From positions 1 through 64,000 of the forward strand of contig JBGCGJ010000029.1 in the NCBI GenBank assembly GCA_045110675.1: a stretch of 64,000 nucleotides of DNA, in the 5' to 3' direction. The stretch is from JBALVT01 sp045110675. Its GTDB lineage: Bacteria > Pseudomonadota > Gammaproteobacteria > Pseudomonadales > Halieaceae. The position numbers and the translations under genes were made by a program. Below are positions 43,948 to 53,474 of this stretch, in pieces. Under the pieces are notes generated by a model. The model was not told where the DNA came from. It searched no databases and saw only the letters and a list, made by a program, of their open reading frames with translations. Each line of letters starts with the position of its first letter. The first letter of the stretch is position 1.

Positions 43948-44283
43948 TGAGCTGGATCTCCTGATAGCACGGGGCTAAGACGTAACATTATTGATACCAA
44001 AAGACTGGCGAAGAACCCCCTACAGGTGCTGCTATCAACCAATGTCCTTGACAAAGATTATACAGTGAAAGCTAAGCGGCTCAGACAACGTTTCACCGTT
44101 GGAGAAAACTATCCTATTTGTCGTTCGGGCGTCAAATAGCGTGAGCGATGTATTGAACTTAGCGATCTGGAATTTCGCCCAGACATTTCTTGCAGTGGGT
44201 TCTCTTTTTGCAATCTTTGGTGCTGGTTGAATACCCGCTTTGATGTTCCTATAATTCTTTTTCAAATAAAAAAAGGCTGCTGC
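43948..44283. other. 336-base divergent intergenic region
   Basis: Separates the leftward FG-GAP gene from the rightward GNAT gene and must hold both promoters. I see no repeat, hairpin or motif worth naming. A minus-strand frame overlapping the GNAT start looks non-coding. Confidence 0.4.
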
Positions 44284-45186
44284 ATGAATTACCCCGGCTA
44301 TGCATGTTCCGCATACGCTGAATCCTGGGGCGAGTTTGGAATTCCGCGCCATTTTGCTAAATCCAATGGTTGGGTTTTGGAGCGTTCCATTCCAGATTCA
44401 ACGGCACGAGATGCCATGGGCTGTTATCCAATATTCAGTTGCGGTGATTGGTCGAAGCTTCACTCGGATATTGAAGACCTGGGTGATGAGTTGGTCAGTT
44501 TGTCAATGATTGCCGATCCATTCGGGGATTATGATATTGCTCACCTCCGTGAGTGCTTCCCTGATCTGCTTGTCCCTTATAAGCAGCACTATGTCATCGA
44601 TATGCATCGCCCAATTGATGAGATTGTCTCTCGGCATCACCGCAGGGCGGCAGGTAAAGCGCAGAAGAAAATTCAATCCGAAGTTTGTCCGGATCCAGCG
44701 AGTTTTCTGGATGAATGGATAGAGTTACATGAAAATTTGGTCGCGAAACACGACATCACGGGTATGCGCGCTTTTTCCAGGTCGTCATTTAAAAAACAGT
44801 TGAATACGCCGGGTCTGGTCCTGCTTAAGGCGAAATGCGAAAAAGAAACCGTAGGTGCACAACTGTGGTTTCAACATGAAAATGTCGCCTTTGGACATGT
44901 TCTGGCTTTTAGCGAGTTAGGCTACAAACTTGGCGCCACCTACGCCCTCTACTGGTTCGCCCTGAACTATTTCTCGGACAAGGTAAAATGGTGTGATATT
45001 GGCGGTGTAGCAGGCCATAAAGAGTCTGCTAGAGATGGATTGGGCCAATTTAAGGATGGCTGGTCTACTGGGCGGAAAACTGCTTATTTATGTGGGCGGA
45101 TATTAAACCGATCGCGTTATCAGGAGTTGGAAAAACGAGTAAATGCAAGTACCGATTTTTTCCCGGCCTACCGGAATTTTTTCTGA
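44284..45186 (+). CDS. FemAB/BioF2-like GNAT acyltransferase
   Basis: A 300-residue protein with the tandem-GNAT look of FemAB-like enzymes that occur in exopolysaccharide/PEP-CTERM loci. 'YVIDMHRPIDEIVSRHHRRAAGKAQKKI' begins the conserved core, then 'AQLWFQHENVAFGHVLAFSELGYKLGATYALYWFALNYFS' and 'CDIGGVAGHKESARDGLGQFKDGWS', the typical closing motif. It probably transfers an amino-acyl or acyl group to a sugar or lipid precursor in the cytosol. The ATG at 44284 has AAGG about 9 bases upstream; an upstream in-frame TTG is not convincing. It is followed by a sugar aminotransferase gene, which may supply its amine acceptor. Confidence 0.78.
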   Translation: MNYPGYACSAYAESWGEFGIPRHFAKSNGWVLERSIPDSTARDAMGCYPIFSCGDWSKLHSDIEDLGDELVSLSMIADPFGDYDIAHLRECFPDLLVPYKQHYVIDMHRPIDEIVSRHHRRAAGKAQKKIQSEVCPDPASFLDEWIELHENLVAKHDITGMRAFSRSSFKKQLNTPGLVLLKAKCEKETVGAQLWFQHENVAFGHVLAFSELGYKLGATYALYWFALNYFSDKVKWCDIGGVAGHKESARDGLGQFKDGWSTGRKTAYLCGRILNRSRYQELEKRVNASTDFFPAYRNFF

Positions 45187-45243
45187 GTAATTTTCTCGGC
45201 GCTTACTGTACACTCTGGGGATGAATGAGGAATCTGTGTCACG

Positions 45244-46401
45244 ATGAAGAAAGCCGATAGGCAGAATTGCCAACCCGTTGCCGCTGCCAAACCCCTGTTT
45301 CCCGCAGAGGATATTTTGGGTATCCAAGAGGCGGTAGCGGAGATTTTGAAATCCGGGTGGCTGATACTGGGTGAGCAGACGCGGGCCTTTGAGCGTGAGT
45401 TTCAATCGTATGTTGGTGTCGATCACGCGGTAGCCGTCAGCAGTTGCACTGCAGCTATTCAGATTGCGCTTCGCTACTATAAAGTTCAGGGCCGCGAAGT
45501 TATTTTGCCGACCAACAATTTTGTCGGAGTGGTGAGCGCGGTTGTTCAAGAGGGTGCCTCGCCAGTAATGGCAGAGATGAACCCCGAAACTTTTTGCGTC
45601 GACACGGATGACCTTCTGGCGCGAATAACACCGCAGACTGCCGGTGTGGTTATAGTCCATATAGCGGGCCTCATCTATCCAGATATTGATCGTCTTCGGG
45701 CAGAGTGTGAAGACAGAGGATTGTTTCTGCTCGAAGATGCCTCTCATGCCCATGGGGCGCAGATTAACGGTCGAAGGGCGGGAGGCTTGACTGAGGTAGG
45801 CTGTTTTTCTTTCTATCCTACCAAGTTAGTCACGACTGGCCTGGGTGGTATGTTAACAACCAGTAATTCTGAATTAGCGGATTACGCTCGTTCCGTTCGC
45901 CACCACGGAGTTGGAGGAAGTCTGGATGATATAGTGAACCTTGGAAACGATTGGTGTATGAGCGAAATTCACGCTGCTATCGGGCGTTTCCAACTTCGTC
46001 GTGCTGATGAGAATGTTGACTACCGGAACAAAATGGTGGAGCGATACATCAAGGGATTTCAGGGTCTGTCTTGGTTGAATGTACCGGATTGTCCCAAGGG
46101 CTTTCGACACGCCTATTACAAATTTCCGACGTTGCTCGGACCGCAGCTGGACACTCCAAAGTTTCGCCGCCTATTAAATGAAGACTATGGCATAGAAAAT
46201 GGTGCGATCTACAATCCTCCCTGCCATCTGCAACCTGTTCTGCGTAATATGTATGGATACAGTGAGGGATTGTTTCCGGTGGCTGAGTCGATCCTGAATC
46301 GTCAACTGTGTCCTCCTATTCACTCAGCAATAACAGAGCCGGAAGTTGATCGAGCGATCGATTCGATCAAAGCAGTGGGTAAGCTTTGTGGTTTTGATTA
46401 A
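45244..46401 (+). CDS. DegT/DnrJ/EryC1/StrS-family sugar aminotransferase
   Basis: A 385-residue PLP enzyme. 'AVAVSSCTAAIQIALRYY' binds PLP phosphate, 'FLLEDASHAHGAQ' contains the cofactor-pairing Asp and 'GCFSFYPTKLVTTGLGGMLTTSN' the Schiff-base lysine. It ends with a substrate loop 'GAIYNPPCHLQPVLR', typical of sugar aminotransferases. GAGGA lies upstream of the ATG at 45244. It is 57 bases after the GNAT gene and 83 before the SDR gene, so the three probably form one unit that makes and acylates an amino sugar; this is inferred from order. Confidence 0.88.
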   Translation: MKKADRQNCQPVAAAKPLFPAEDILGIQEAVAEILKSGWLILGEQTRAFEREFQSYVGVDHAVAVSSCTAAIQIALRYYKVQGREVILPTNNFVGVVSAVVQEGASPVMAEMNPETFCVDTDDLLARITPQTAGVVIVHIAGLIYPDIDRLRAECEDRGLFLLEDASHAHGAQINGRRAGGLTEVGCFSFYPTKLVTTGLGGMLTTSNSELADYARSVRHHGVGGSLDDIVNLGNDWCMSEIHAAIGRFQLRRADENVDYRNKMVERYIKGFQGLSWLNVPDCPKGFRHAYYKFPTLLGPQLDTPKFRRLLNEDYGIENGAIYNPPCHLQPVLRNMYGYSEGLFPVAESILNRQLCPPIHSAITEPEVDRAIDSIKAVGKLCGFD

Positions 46402-46484
46402 AAACAGCTCTGAGTGTTCTAACGGCATTGGCGGAACTATTTACCGTGTGCCGGCACCCCGAGAAGTTATGTTAGGAAAAAATA

Positions 46485-47297
46485 ATGGCTGAGTCGCAAC
46501 AAGATACTCCGGGACGTTTGGCGGGCAAAGTGGCAATTATTGCGGGAGCCGCCTCAACGGGACCGGGGCTTGGAATTGGCGCAGCTACTGCCATGTTGTT
46601 CGCGCGTGAAGGTGCAAAGATACTTTTGGTCAATCGTTCGGAGGCACATGCACAAAAACTCTGTGAGGAAATTAGCCTAGAAGGTGGCATATGCTCAACA
46701 TTTGTGGGTGACCTGACGCTGGAGGAGGACGTGCAGAGAATGGTGGGAGCTGCAGTTAGTACTTATGGGCAACTTGATATCCTCCACAACAATGCCGGAA
46801 CTGGAGCGCCGGGTACAGTAGTAAATGTTGAACAGGCTGTTTGGGACAATGCGATGAATACTAACTTGAAGGCAACTATGCTCGCCTGCAAGTATAGTAT
46901 TCCCGAGATGATTGCCACTGGTGGGGGTTCCATAATCAATATGTCTACTGTGGGTGCTGTGCAGGGTTTTCGTCGAGGAGATACCGGTTTTGCTGCCTAT
47001 TCCGCATCCAAAGCAGGTCTAATTGGTTTGACTCTCTCCATCGCGGCAGATTTCGCAGCGGATGGCATTCGCGCCAATAGTCTTGTAGTTGGGATGGTTA
47101 ACACTCCGGCGCTTAAAAAGTTTGGTGAAGAAGCGCGGGAGAAACGGCGACTCGCGGTGCCGCTGCAGACCGAAGGTACAGCGTGGGATGTGGCGTGGTC
47201 CGCTGTCTATCTCGCTAGCGATGAGGCGCGCTGGGTAACCGGTGTTTCACTGCCGGTAGATGGAGGACAAATGAATCTTCGCGATTGGCCCGGCTAA
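46485..47297 (+). CDS. SDR-family oxidoreductase
   Basis: A 270-residue NAD(P)-dependent enzyme. The glycine motif is extended (AGAASTGPGLGIGAATA), seen in a subgroup of SDRs, then 'HNNAGTGAPG', the catalytic 'YSASK' with a serine in 'INMSTVG', and a family-typical end (WVTGVSLPVDGGQ). Its position after the aminotransferase suggests a sugar or lipid substrate, but similar SDRs act on many alcohols. Its stop overlaps by 4 bases the stop of the convergent glycosyltransferase, marking the border with the core exopolysaccharide operon. Confidence 0.86.
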   Translation: MAESQQDTPGRLAGKVAIIAGAASTGPGLGIGAATAMLFAREGAKILLVNRSEAHAQKLCEEISLEGGICSTFVGDLTLEEDVQRMVGAAVSTYGQLDILHNNAGTGAPGTVVNVEQAVWDNAMNTNLKATMLACKYSIPEMIATGGGSIINMSTVGAVQGFRRGDTGFAAYSASKAGLIGLTLSIAADFAADGIRANSLVVGMVNTPALKKFGEEAREKRRLAVPLQTEGTAWDVAWSAVYLASDEARWVTGVSLPVDGGQMNLRDWPG

Positions 47298-48472
47298 ATA
47301 TCTTTCTTGTAAAAATCGAGCGGTCGGTAGACCTCTGCGGCGAGAGATTCGCGCAAACTATTCTTGTCCTTATAGTTATCTTTTACGACTTGCACCAGGT
47401 TCACATAGGCATCGACGACGGCGTCCCAACGATATAGCGAGTCGGACCGCTTTTTCGCCAGTGATTTCAATCTTGAGACAGTGTCGGGGTCGCCATCCAG
47501 ATCTTGAATTAGGGAAGCCAGATGATGCTCCCTTTTGGTAAAGAATAGACCTTCGTCAGTCATAACCTGTCGATGAAACACTACATCCATTGCCACAGGA
47601 GCCGCCGTCATGTGCATGGCATTCAGTAAACTCGGATTGGTACCTCCGACCTCATGTCCATGCAAATACACATAGGAATTCTCAAATAAGGCGTTCAATT
47701 TGTTTTTTTCATAGACGCCACCTATACAGCGTACGACTTCGTCATCTTCCGCCGCGATCGCCTGCCCGTAAGGAGTGTCGTATCTTGCGGCGCCGACTAC
47801 TATTAGCGGTTTTTTGGATTTCGCCAGTCGATATTCTCGGATGATTAAATCGATATTGTTGTCGGGTTCAATGCGGGCAACACATAGGTAGTAGCCATTT
47901 TTAGTCAGACCATATTCTTCCAGAACACTGTCATCTGATCCATTTCCCACTTCGCCAGCGTAGGGAATGAAGCTACTCTTTGCCTGATATTCCTCGATGT
48001 AATAGTCCTGCATCGCTTTCGAATCTGTGACCAACCAGTGGCTAAACCATGCGGATACTTTTTCGGACCATTTGTAGTAGCGTTGTTGCAGAGGGCTCCA
48101 TTTTTGCCGCTTCCACCCCATTCCGTCGGTGTGAATGACGACCGGATGACCCCGCAGGCGCAGTGGCAAGACAAACGGACCGTTGCCCGGGTCTAAAACC
48201 AGTACGACATCGTAGGAACAAAAGGAGGCGTGTAAGATAGCGAGATTACTGTGTACGATGCTCTCCAGACTCTTACCACCCGGGGCAGGAAGATACACAC
48301 ACTTTACCCCATTGTAGTATGGCGGCATCTCGTCGTAGTAATTGCTTCGGCAATATACGCTGACCTCGAATCCATACTGCTCAGTCATACGCGTTGCCAT
48401 CTGTTCGGCAAGGGTGCTAAAACCGCTGTATCTGGCGGGGATACCCCTGTCACCAATAATCGCAAGCTTCAT
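47294..48472 (-). CDS. Family 4 glycosyltransferase with DUF1972 N-terminus (rhamnosyltransferase-like)
   Basis: A 392-residue GT-B enzyme. The N-terminus 'LAIIGDRGIPARYSGFSTLAEQMA' is the hallmark of the DUF1972 group, many of which are annotated as rhamnosyl- or fucosyltransferases of O-antigen and capsule. 'YYLCVARIEPDNNIDLIIREY' begins the donor-binding domain and the E of 'GGTNPSLLNAM' takes the place of the E-x7-E site. The ATG at 48472 has AAGAG 7 bases upstream; a TTG two codons earlier is less likely. It is the last gene of the long minus-strand operon. Confidence 0.87.
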   Translation of the reverse strand: MKLAIIGDRGIPARYSGFSTLAEQMATRMTEQYGFEVSVYCRSNYYDEMPPYYNGVKCVYLPAPGGKSLESIVHSNLAILHASFCSYDVVLVLDPGNGPFVLPLRLRGHPVVIHTDGMGWKRQKWSPLQQRYYKWSEKVSAWFSHWLVTDSKAMQDYYIEEYQAKSSFIPYAGEVGNGSDDSVLEEYGLTKNGYYLCVARIEPDNNIDLIIREYRLAKSKKPLIVVGAARYDTPYGQAIAAEDDEVVRCIGGVYEKNKLNALFENSYVYLHGHEVGGTNPSLLNAMHMTAAPVAMDVVFHRQVMTDEGLFFTKREHHLASLIQDLDGDPDTVSRLKSLAKKRSDSLYRWDAVVDAYVNLVQVVKDNYKDKNSLRESLAAEVYRPLDFYKKDI

Positions 48473-48557
48473 AGTCAACTCTTATGTTAAGACCACTAAG
48501 GCGCCAATTTACATATAGCCCAGGACACCGATCGATGGTCGATTTAATATTGTGTGT

Positions 48558-49742
48558 TTAGTTTAATCCATATTTGCTCGCAACCCCGATTTCACTTTCG
48601 GGTAGCTTTGCCGTTTTCGAAAATATTTTCAGATATTCCGCTTTTAGATTCACCCAGCTGTACTTTTCGCGAATCTGTTCGGCATTGCGCAGCTTAGTTA
48701 GTTTTTTTGGGTCCTTGGACAGTGCGTTTACTGCGTTAGCCAACTCTCCCTTTTCACCCATATCAAGTGCAGCGGGGTCATTGTTCATCAGCCATTGAAA
48801 GTGAGCTGCGTTGTGAGTTAGTACCGGCAACCCTGTAGAAGCGCCCTCGATTAGTGCTAAACCAAAGGCTTCAAAACATGCGGTATGGACCATCAAGTCC
48901 GATACGGCGAACAATTCGCCAACTTGCTGTGAGGGTAGATGAGTGACTCTGCAACGCTCGCCAAGAGTCTCTTGCGCGTATTCAACCAGATCCGGATCTC
49001 CGTTGTCCAAGCTGCCATCAATCCAAAGAAGAACGTCACCTTCGACATTGCTGAATTCATCGATCAGATAATCGATGCGTTTGTGATAGCGGTTAATGGC
49101 CGCCAGACAGAGCACCACAAAGGTATCTTCCGCGATGCTGTATTTCCGTCGTAGTTCACTCTTGCTGGCACTCACCGAAAAATTCTCTGGATAGAATCCC
49201 AAGGGGATCATTGTCATGTATTCTGCTGGAATGCCGTAGTCTATGGCTTCATCATGCGTTACCTGGGACATTTGTTGCATATGGTCCGCGGGAGGGTAGT
49301 CGCTCGGACGCATTGCGCAACCTTCAGAATATATAAGCCGAAAGTCAAGGTTTAGGAGCTTGCGCAGTTTGTAAAGAATTCTCGTGAGTGGAGGATCAGT
49401 ACAGTAGATGATCCGGTAATCCTGCCCTCTTATTGCAAAAAGGAGGCTTATTGCGAAGGTAAGGCATTCGATGTGAAATGCTGTACGGCCGATTAACTTG
49501 TGAATAGGGAACCACTTTAAAAAATTGCCGTTGCGGGTTAGGAAGAGCAGAGTCCTTTCATTTTTCGACGAAGCACCTCCACCTTTAAACAGTGTTACGT
49601 CCAGGTCATCCTTCACTAGATGAAAGATGTCGTGGAACATCCTTTCGAAACCTCTTTGCACCAGGCCTACGCCCGGACAAGCCATAGCCACCTTTAGTTC
49701 TTTGGTGGCGTTGGAATCAGTCATTGGATATTTTGCGCTCAT
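48558..49742 (-). CDS. Family 4 glycosyltransferase
   Basis: A 394-residue GT-B enzyme. 'KVAMACPGVGLVQRGFERMFHDIFHL' is the acceptor-side start, 'FVVLCLAAINRYHKRIDYLIDEF' begins the donor domain and 'TACFEAFGLALIEGASTGLPVLTH' is the conserved E-x7-E region binding the nucleotide. It should act in the cytosol on the undecaprenyl-linked intermediate. It sits 10 bases after the flippase gene. A later ATG at codon 7 is a possible start. Confidence 0.86.
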   Translation of the reverse strand: MSAKYPMTDSNATKELKVAMACPGVGLVQRGFERMFHDIFHLVKDDLDVTLFKGGGASSKNERTLLFLTRNGNFLKWFPIHKLIGRTAFHIECLTFAISLLFAIRGQDYRIIYCTDPPLTRILYKLRKLLNLDFRLIYSEGCAMRPSDYPPADHMQQMSQVTHDEAIDYGIPAEYMTMIPLGFYPENFSVSASKSELRRKYSIAEDTFVVLCLAAINRYHKRIDYLIDEFSNVEGDVLLWIDGSLDNGDPDLVEYAQETLGERCRVTHLPSQQVGELFAVSDLMVHTACFEAFGLALIEGASTGLPVLTHNAAHFQWLMNNDPAALDMGEKGELANAVNALSKDPKKLTKLRNAEQIREKYSWVNLKAEYLKIFSKTAKLPESEIGVASKYGLN

Positions 49743-49752
49743 GGTTGCTGGC

Positions 49753-51189
49753 TTAACGGTTTTTTACTGCGGCGATTATGGAGAGTATTTTTTCTTTTGA
49801 TACGCCTCCTGTCAGATAAGTGACGGCCATAAAAAATACGACACTCACGATTCCTCCAAGTAAGCTACCGTGAATAGAGGTGTAGGATACCGTTCCGACC
49901 GCAACGCCTGAAGCGAAAAAGATCTTTCCGATGGGTAGCCAGGCCAGTGAATAGTGGGCCATACGTAAACTGACAAACACAACAGGAATGGCTGTGACGA
50001 AAATTTCAACGAAGAGGTAGGTGCCCACTGCACCAGCTATGCCATAAATCGGTACCAGATAAATAACTAACACGAAGCTGAAAATCACCACCATCAGGGT
50101 TATCCACATCGCCTTTTTCTGCCCGCCGCTGATCACAATGGGGGAGGACATAGCAGTTGTCATGGCTCTAGCGAGGATAGCCCAGGACAGGACTCTGAGA
50201 ATCGCCGCCGATTCAGACATGGATTCGCCGAAAAACGACACGATAAAATCTGCACTGCTATAGACCACGCAGAAAAAACAACAGGATACTAAGCATACGA
50301 TCTCAACTAGGTTCTGCTGAGTGGATGCAAACAATTTTCTATCGGTGCTCCAGTAGTTCGAAAGGGGAGTGTAGAACACGTTCGATATAGCTTGTGTAAC
50401 CAGAACAATTGGAAAGACGAGACGTATTGCTACGGTATAAAGGGCTACGGCCTCCATATCCATAAGTTTTGAAAGAGCTAGAGGAGCGATACTGTCGTAA
50501 CAAGCCACGGTGACACCTGCAATCCCCAGGGGAGCAGCTTGTCTGCACAGTAAGCTGAAGTTATCGTCGTGCCCTATTTTGATTTTTGGTCGGTAGCCGT
50601 CTGAGCCATGATAGATGTTTGCCGCGAAGTAGACTATTCGGGAAATTGTGTAGCAAGCCACGAATTCGGTAACACTGGCTTGCCCGAATGAGAGTGCCAG
50701 TGCCAGTAAGATCATGACCAGAACTCCAGCAGATTCTGATTTCATATCCTTGTACATGACCATATCTACGCGAAAGTTGACGCGGTAAATCTGAGCGGCG
50801 CCATAGCAGATTAGACCAATGCCACCGACAGCGATACCTGGGATTAGCTCGGAATATCCCAATAAGTTGATGGCGATAACCGCGGCTGAAAAGGCCAGTA
50901 TTGCCTGGACAATTTTAATCGCGGTAAAAGCATCCAGAATTCCGTTTCGCTTATGGATATCCTGGGAGATATTTCTCACTGCAATATCCGTAAAACCAAA
51001 ATCCATCAACCACTCGCCGATATAGACGATGCTCATGACGACGACAAACTGACCAAATACTTCTGCGCCAGCGATTCTCACAATGATAATTGCGATTAAG
51101 AGCCGTGACAGACTGACGAAAGCTCGCCCACTGACGAGGCCAATTACGTTTTGAAGAATTGTCCAAGTTGAAGTTTTAGAGGCGGACAT
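49753..51189 (-). CDS. Oligosaccharide flippase (Wzx-like)
   Basis: A 478-residue polytopic inner-membrane protein of the MOP superfamily, with 'GLVSGRAFVSLSRLLIAIIIVRIAGAEVFGQFVVVMSIVYI' at the start and about 12-14 helices. It should translocate lipid-linked repeat units. It is followed by Wzy four bases upstream on the transcript (gene at 51194), a normal Wzx/Wzy pairing. It is not closely similar in sequence to the other flippase at 37009. Confidence 0.88.
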   Translation of the reverse strand: MSASKTSTWTILQNVIGLVSGRAFVSLSRLLIAIIIVRIAGAEVFGQFVVVMSIVYIGEWLMDFGFTDIAVRNISQDIHKRNGILDAFTAIKIVQAILAFSAAVIAINLLGYSELIPGIAVGGIGLICYGAAQIYRVNFRVDMVMYKDMKSESAGVLVMILLALALSFGQASVTEFVACYTISRIVYFAANIYHGSDGYRPKIKIGHDDNFSLLCRQAAPLGIAGVTVACYDSIAPLALSKLMDMEAVALYTVAIRLVFPIVLVTQAISNVFYTPLSNYWSTDRKLFASTQQNLVEIVCLVSCCFFCVVYSSADFIVSFFGESMSESAAILRVLSWAILARAMTTAMSSPIVISGGQKKAMWITLMVVIFSFVLVIYLVPIYGIAGAVGTYLFVEIFVTAIPVVFVSLRMAHYSLAWLPIGKIFFASGVAVGTVSYTSIHGSLLGGIVSVVFFMAVTYLTGGVSKEKILSIIAAVKNR

Positions 51190-51193
51190 GTAA

Positions 51194-52705
51194 CTAGGTG
51201 AATTTCCGTATTACGCGGCGATTCTGGTTGTTTTCCGTATGCCACCATTGAACGGCAACCACGAGCGCCGCGACGATGAAGAAAACTCTGCCGCAATTTG
51301 CATTGCGAATAAAAAAACTCGCCATACCATCTGCACTGAGAGCCAACATCCCCGCCATTGAGCCAACACTAATCATAGCCAGAAACGGGTGAGAATATGT
51401 TCTTAGGCCACGCCATGCTATCAACATCAGATGGGCATTGAAACCGAGAAAAAGTATCAGGCCAATTATCCCCTGCTCTGATAAAACCAATAGGTAAATG
51501 TTGTGGACAACTGGAAGGTCGTCACCGAATTTGTCGATTACACCCTGATACGTCTTATAGTCGGTGTAGGGTGGCATATGCCATACGAAGGAATTCAAAC
51601 CAAATCCCAGCAGCGGTTTGTCTAGGGCCATGTCAGTGGCCACTTCCATAAATTCCCAGCGGAAACTAATGGCATTGCCGTCGCTCTGCGTTAAGCGTTT
51701 TACAATAGGACCTGAAAGAGCCATGGCTACGAGCACTATAAAAATAATTGTGAACAATCGTCCAAAAATGTATCTTCTTCTCAACTCTGGGTGTAGGAAC
51801 GAGATACCCATGAGTAACATGAATGCCAGCGCAAAGGATATCCAACCAGATCTTGAAAGGGTCAGCACTAGTGAAGCAGCGCCCATCAAAACAGTCACAA
51901 TAATAAGAAACTTGTACAGCGGTTTAACATTCGAAAAAAGAATCGAAATGCCAATGGGCATGAGCATTGCAAGGTAAATTGAAAGCAGATTTGGATGTCC
52001 GATCATACCTCCGACTCGGTTGGTAAACCCACCTCTGTAGGTCGCAATCGACGTGAACTCTGTCTGGGCCTCGGTTACTTCGCCTAATATTTGCGCTCCA
52101 AAATTTATGTCCAGCGTATACTGCAGTAAGGCCACCATGCTTTGAAAAGCGACGCCTATCATTAAAGCAGCTATTACGTGCGCAAACTGCCTGACCCGAA
52201 CAACTTCATTGACAATAACCCAGAATAGAAGTGACAACTTTATCATTCTAAAAACTTCCAGAAATGCCACCTTTTTCATCGGTGCAAATACCATGTCGAG
52301 ACAGCCCAGCAATATTAGTCCCAGCCACCAATACAGCACCTTTGGTACTCTAAGACTCTGCCGGTTCCCGGTAACAAGGTCACGAAACAAGAACAGTACT
52401 AGCGGTATTAGGAAGATATCTACAGCGTCAATTGAAATCGCTGATGCGCCACCCATGTGTGCGACTACAACAAAACTTATGTTGAGCGCAAATGGAGCTG
52501 ACATCAGCAAGCCCCAAAGGCAAAATAATCGGACATTCCCGCAAGCGACTAACGCGAACACGAATAGCAGTGCCCCTGCTATGGCGAAGACAATCTTGGA
52601 GCTACCCAGATTCAACATTAACAGGGCGGTAGTGGCGGCCAGCGCGGCGAGTACTAGAATACTCAGGGTAAAGGTGGTCTCTCGAAATTGGGCGCTGAGT
52701 TGCAT
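51194..52705 (-). CDS. O-antigen ligase/polymerase family protein (Wzy-like)
   Basis: A 503-residue membrane protein with about 12 hydrophobic segments. The Wzy_C/O-antigen ligase-type signature lies in 'GGMIGHPNLLSIYLAMLMPIGISILF' and 'AASLVLTLSRSGWISFALAFMLLMG', followed by a large periplasmic loop ending 'VHNIYLLVLSEQGIIGLILFLGF', where the H-N and E residues are usual. It probably polymerises repeat units on the periplasmic side. It lies between the flippase and the kinase-like gene. Confidence 0.87.
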   Translation of the reverse strand: MQLSAQFRETTFTLSILVLAALAATTALLMLNLGSSKIVFAIAGALLFVFALVACGNVRLFCLWGLLMSAPFALNISFVVVAHMGGASAISIDAVDIFLIPLVLFLFRDLVTGNRQSLRVPKVLYWWLGLILLGCLDMVFAPMKKVAFLEVFRMIKLSLLFWVIVNEVVRVRQFAHVIAALMIGVAFQSMVALLQYTLDINFGAQILGEVTEAQTEFTSIATYRGGFTNRVGGMIGHPNLLSIYLAMLMPIGISILFSNVKPLYKFLIIVTVLMGAASLVLTLSRSGWISFALAFMLLMGISFLHPELRRRYIFGRLFTIIFIVLVAMALSGPIVKRLTQSDGNAISFRWEFMEVATDMALDKPLLGFGLNSFVWHMPPYTDYKTYQGVIDKFGDDLPVVHNIYLLVLSEQGIIGLILFLGFNAHLMLIAWRGLRTYSHPFLAMISVGSMAGMLALSADGMASFFIRNANCGRVFFIVAALVVAVQWWHTENNQNRRVIRKFT

Positions 52706-52712
52706 GAGAGCT

Positions 52713-53450
52713 TTATCGTTCAGATAAGATGTATTTTACATTTCTGATTTGGTGACTCATAAGCACATCCTTTATCTCATCAAAGCTCGCAATGGCGGTG
52801 CTACGTTCTTCGAGATGCAGGAGAACAAGGTCAGCGGCTTTTGCATAAGGTAAATAACGAGTATCCAGTTTCAAGTTGTCCTGCTGTAAAATCACATAAT
52901 CGTATTGTGACCTAAACACTTCCAGGAGCGAATTTACCTGTTCTTCCGTTGCATACGGCACTTGGCTTCGCTTAACGGGACCGGAAGCTATAAACGACAT
53001 TCTTCCCTTTAAGCTGTGAGTGATTGATTCGAAGTCAGTGTGCAAGCTGTCGCCTGACAATATATCGACGATTCCCTCTCGATCACCCAAGCCTAACAAT
53101 TGAGACAAACCGGAATTGCGAAATGTCGCGTCGATGATAAGCACTGAACTGCTCAGCTCATCTTGCAGAAAATGGCTGAACATTAGCAGGACTTCGCTAC
53201 TGGTATCCATGTCAGTGGCTGCCGAGAAAACAATAGCTTTCCCTCCATCTATTCCACCAACGTCCATGGCCACCTGCCGCGCTAGATAGCGATAGTATCT
53301 GGAGGCAAATACAGGATCTCTGAATCGGTTGATAAAGTTCGTCACTATCTCTACGACTTTTCTTGAGACGAATGCGATGACCTTACGCCCGGTACCTAAA
53401 AAATCCTTGCTTAGGCGGCTGAAATTACTGCTTGGTGGCTGAAATAACAA
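52713..53450 (-). CDS. Degenerate CpsD/CapB-like ATPase (tyrosine-kinase-like)
   Basis: A 245-residue protein resembling the cytosolic domain of bacterial tyrosine kinases. 'YRYLARQVAMDV' aligns with the usual 'RxLRTNL' region, 'LIIDATFRNSGLSQLLGL' matches Walker A' (VLLIDADLRxPxxxxLLG), and 'GIVDILSGD' with 'SFIASGPVKRSQ' match the later 'GLSDVLxG' and 'LPAGPxPPNP' blocks. The P-loop is 'SAATDMDTSSEVLL', lacking the G-K-S/T core, and there is no C-terminal tyrosine cluster. ATPase and kinase activity are therefore doubtful; it may regulate the chain-length protein without catalysis. It is 24 bases after the Wzz-like gene. Confidence 0.75.
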   Translation of the reverse strand: MLFQPPSSNFSRLSKDFLGTGRKVIAFVSRKVVEIVTNFINRFRDPVFASRYYRYLARQVAMDVGGIDGGKAIVFSAATDMDTSSEVLLMFSHFLQDELSSSVLIIDATFRNSGLSQLLGLGDREGIVDILSGDSLHTDFESITHSLKGRMSFIASGPVKRSQVPYATEEQVNSLLEVFRSQYDYVILQQDNLKLDTRYLPYAKAADLVLLHLEERSTAIASFDEIKDVLMSHQIRNVKYILSER

Positions 53451-53474
53451 AAAAAATCCCCATTATCCGAAAAG

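Noticed and set aside
45103..45753. 216-codon minus-strand frame over the GNAT/aminotransferase junction
   Set aside because: It is antisense to two well-supported genes and has no domain features.
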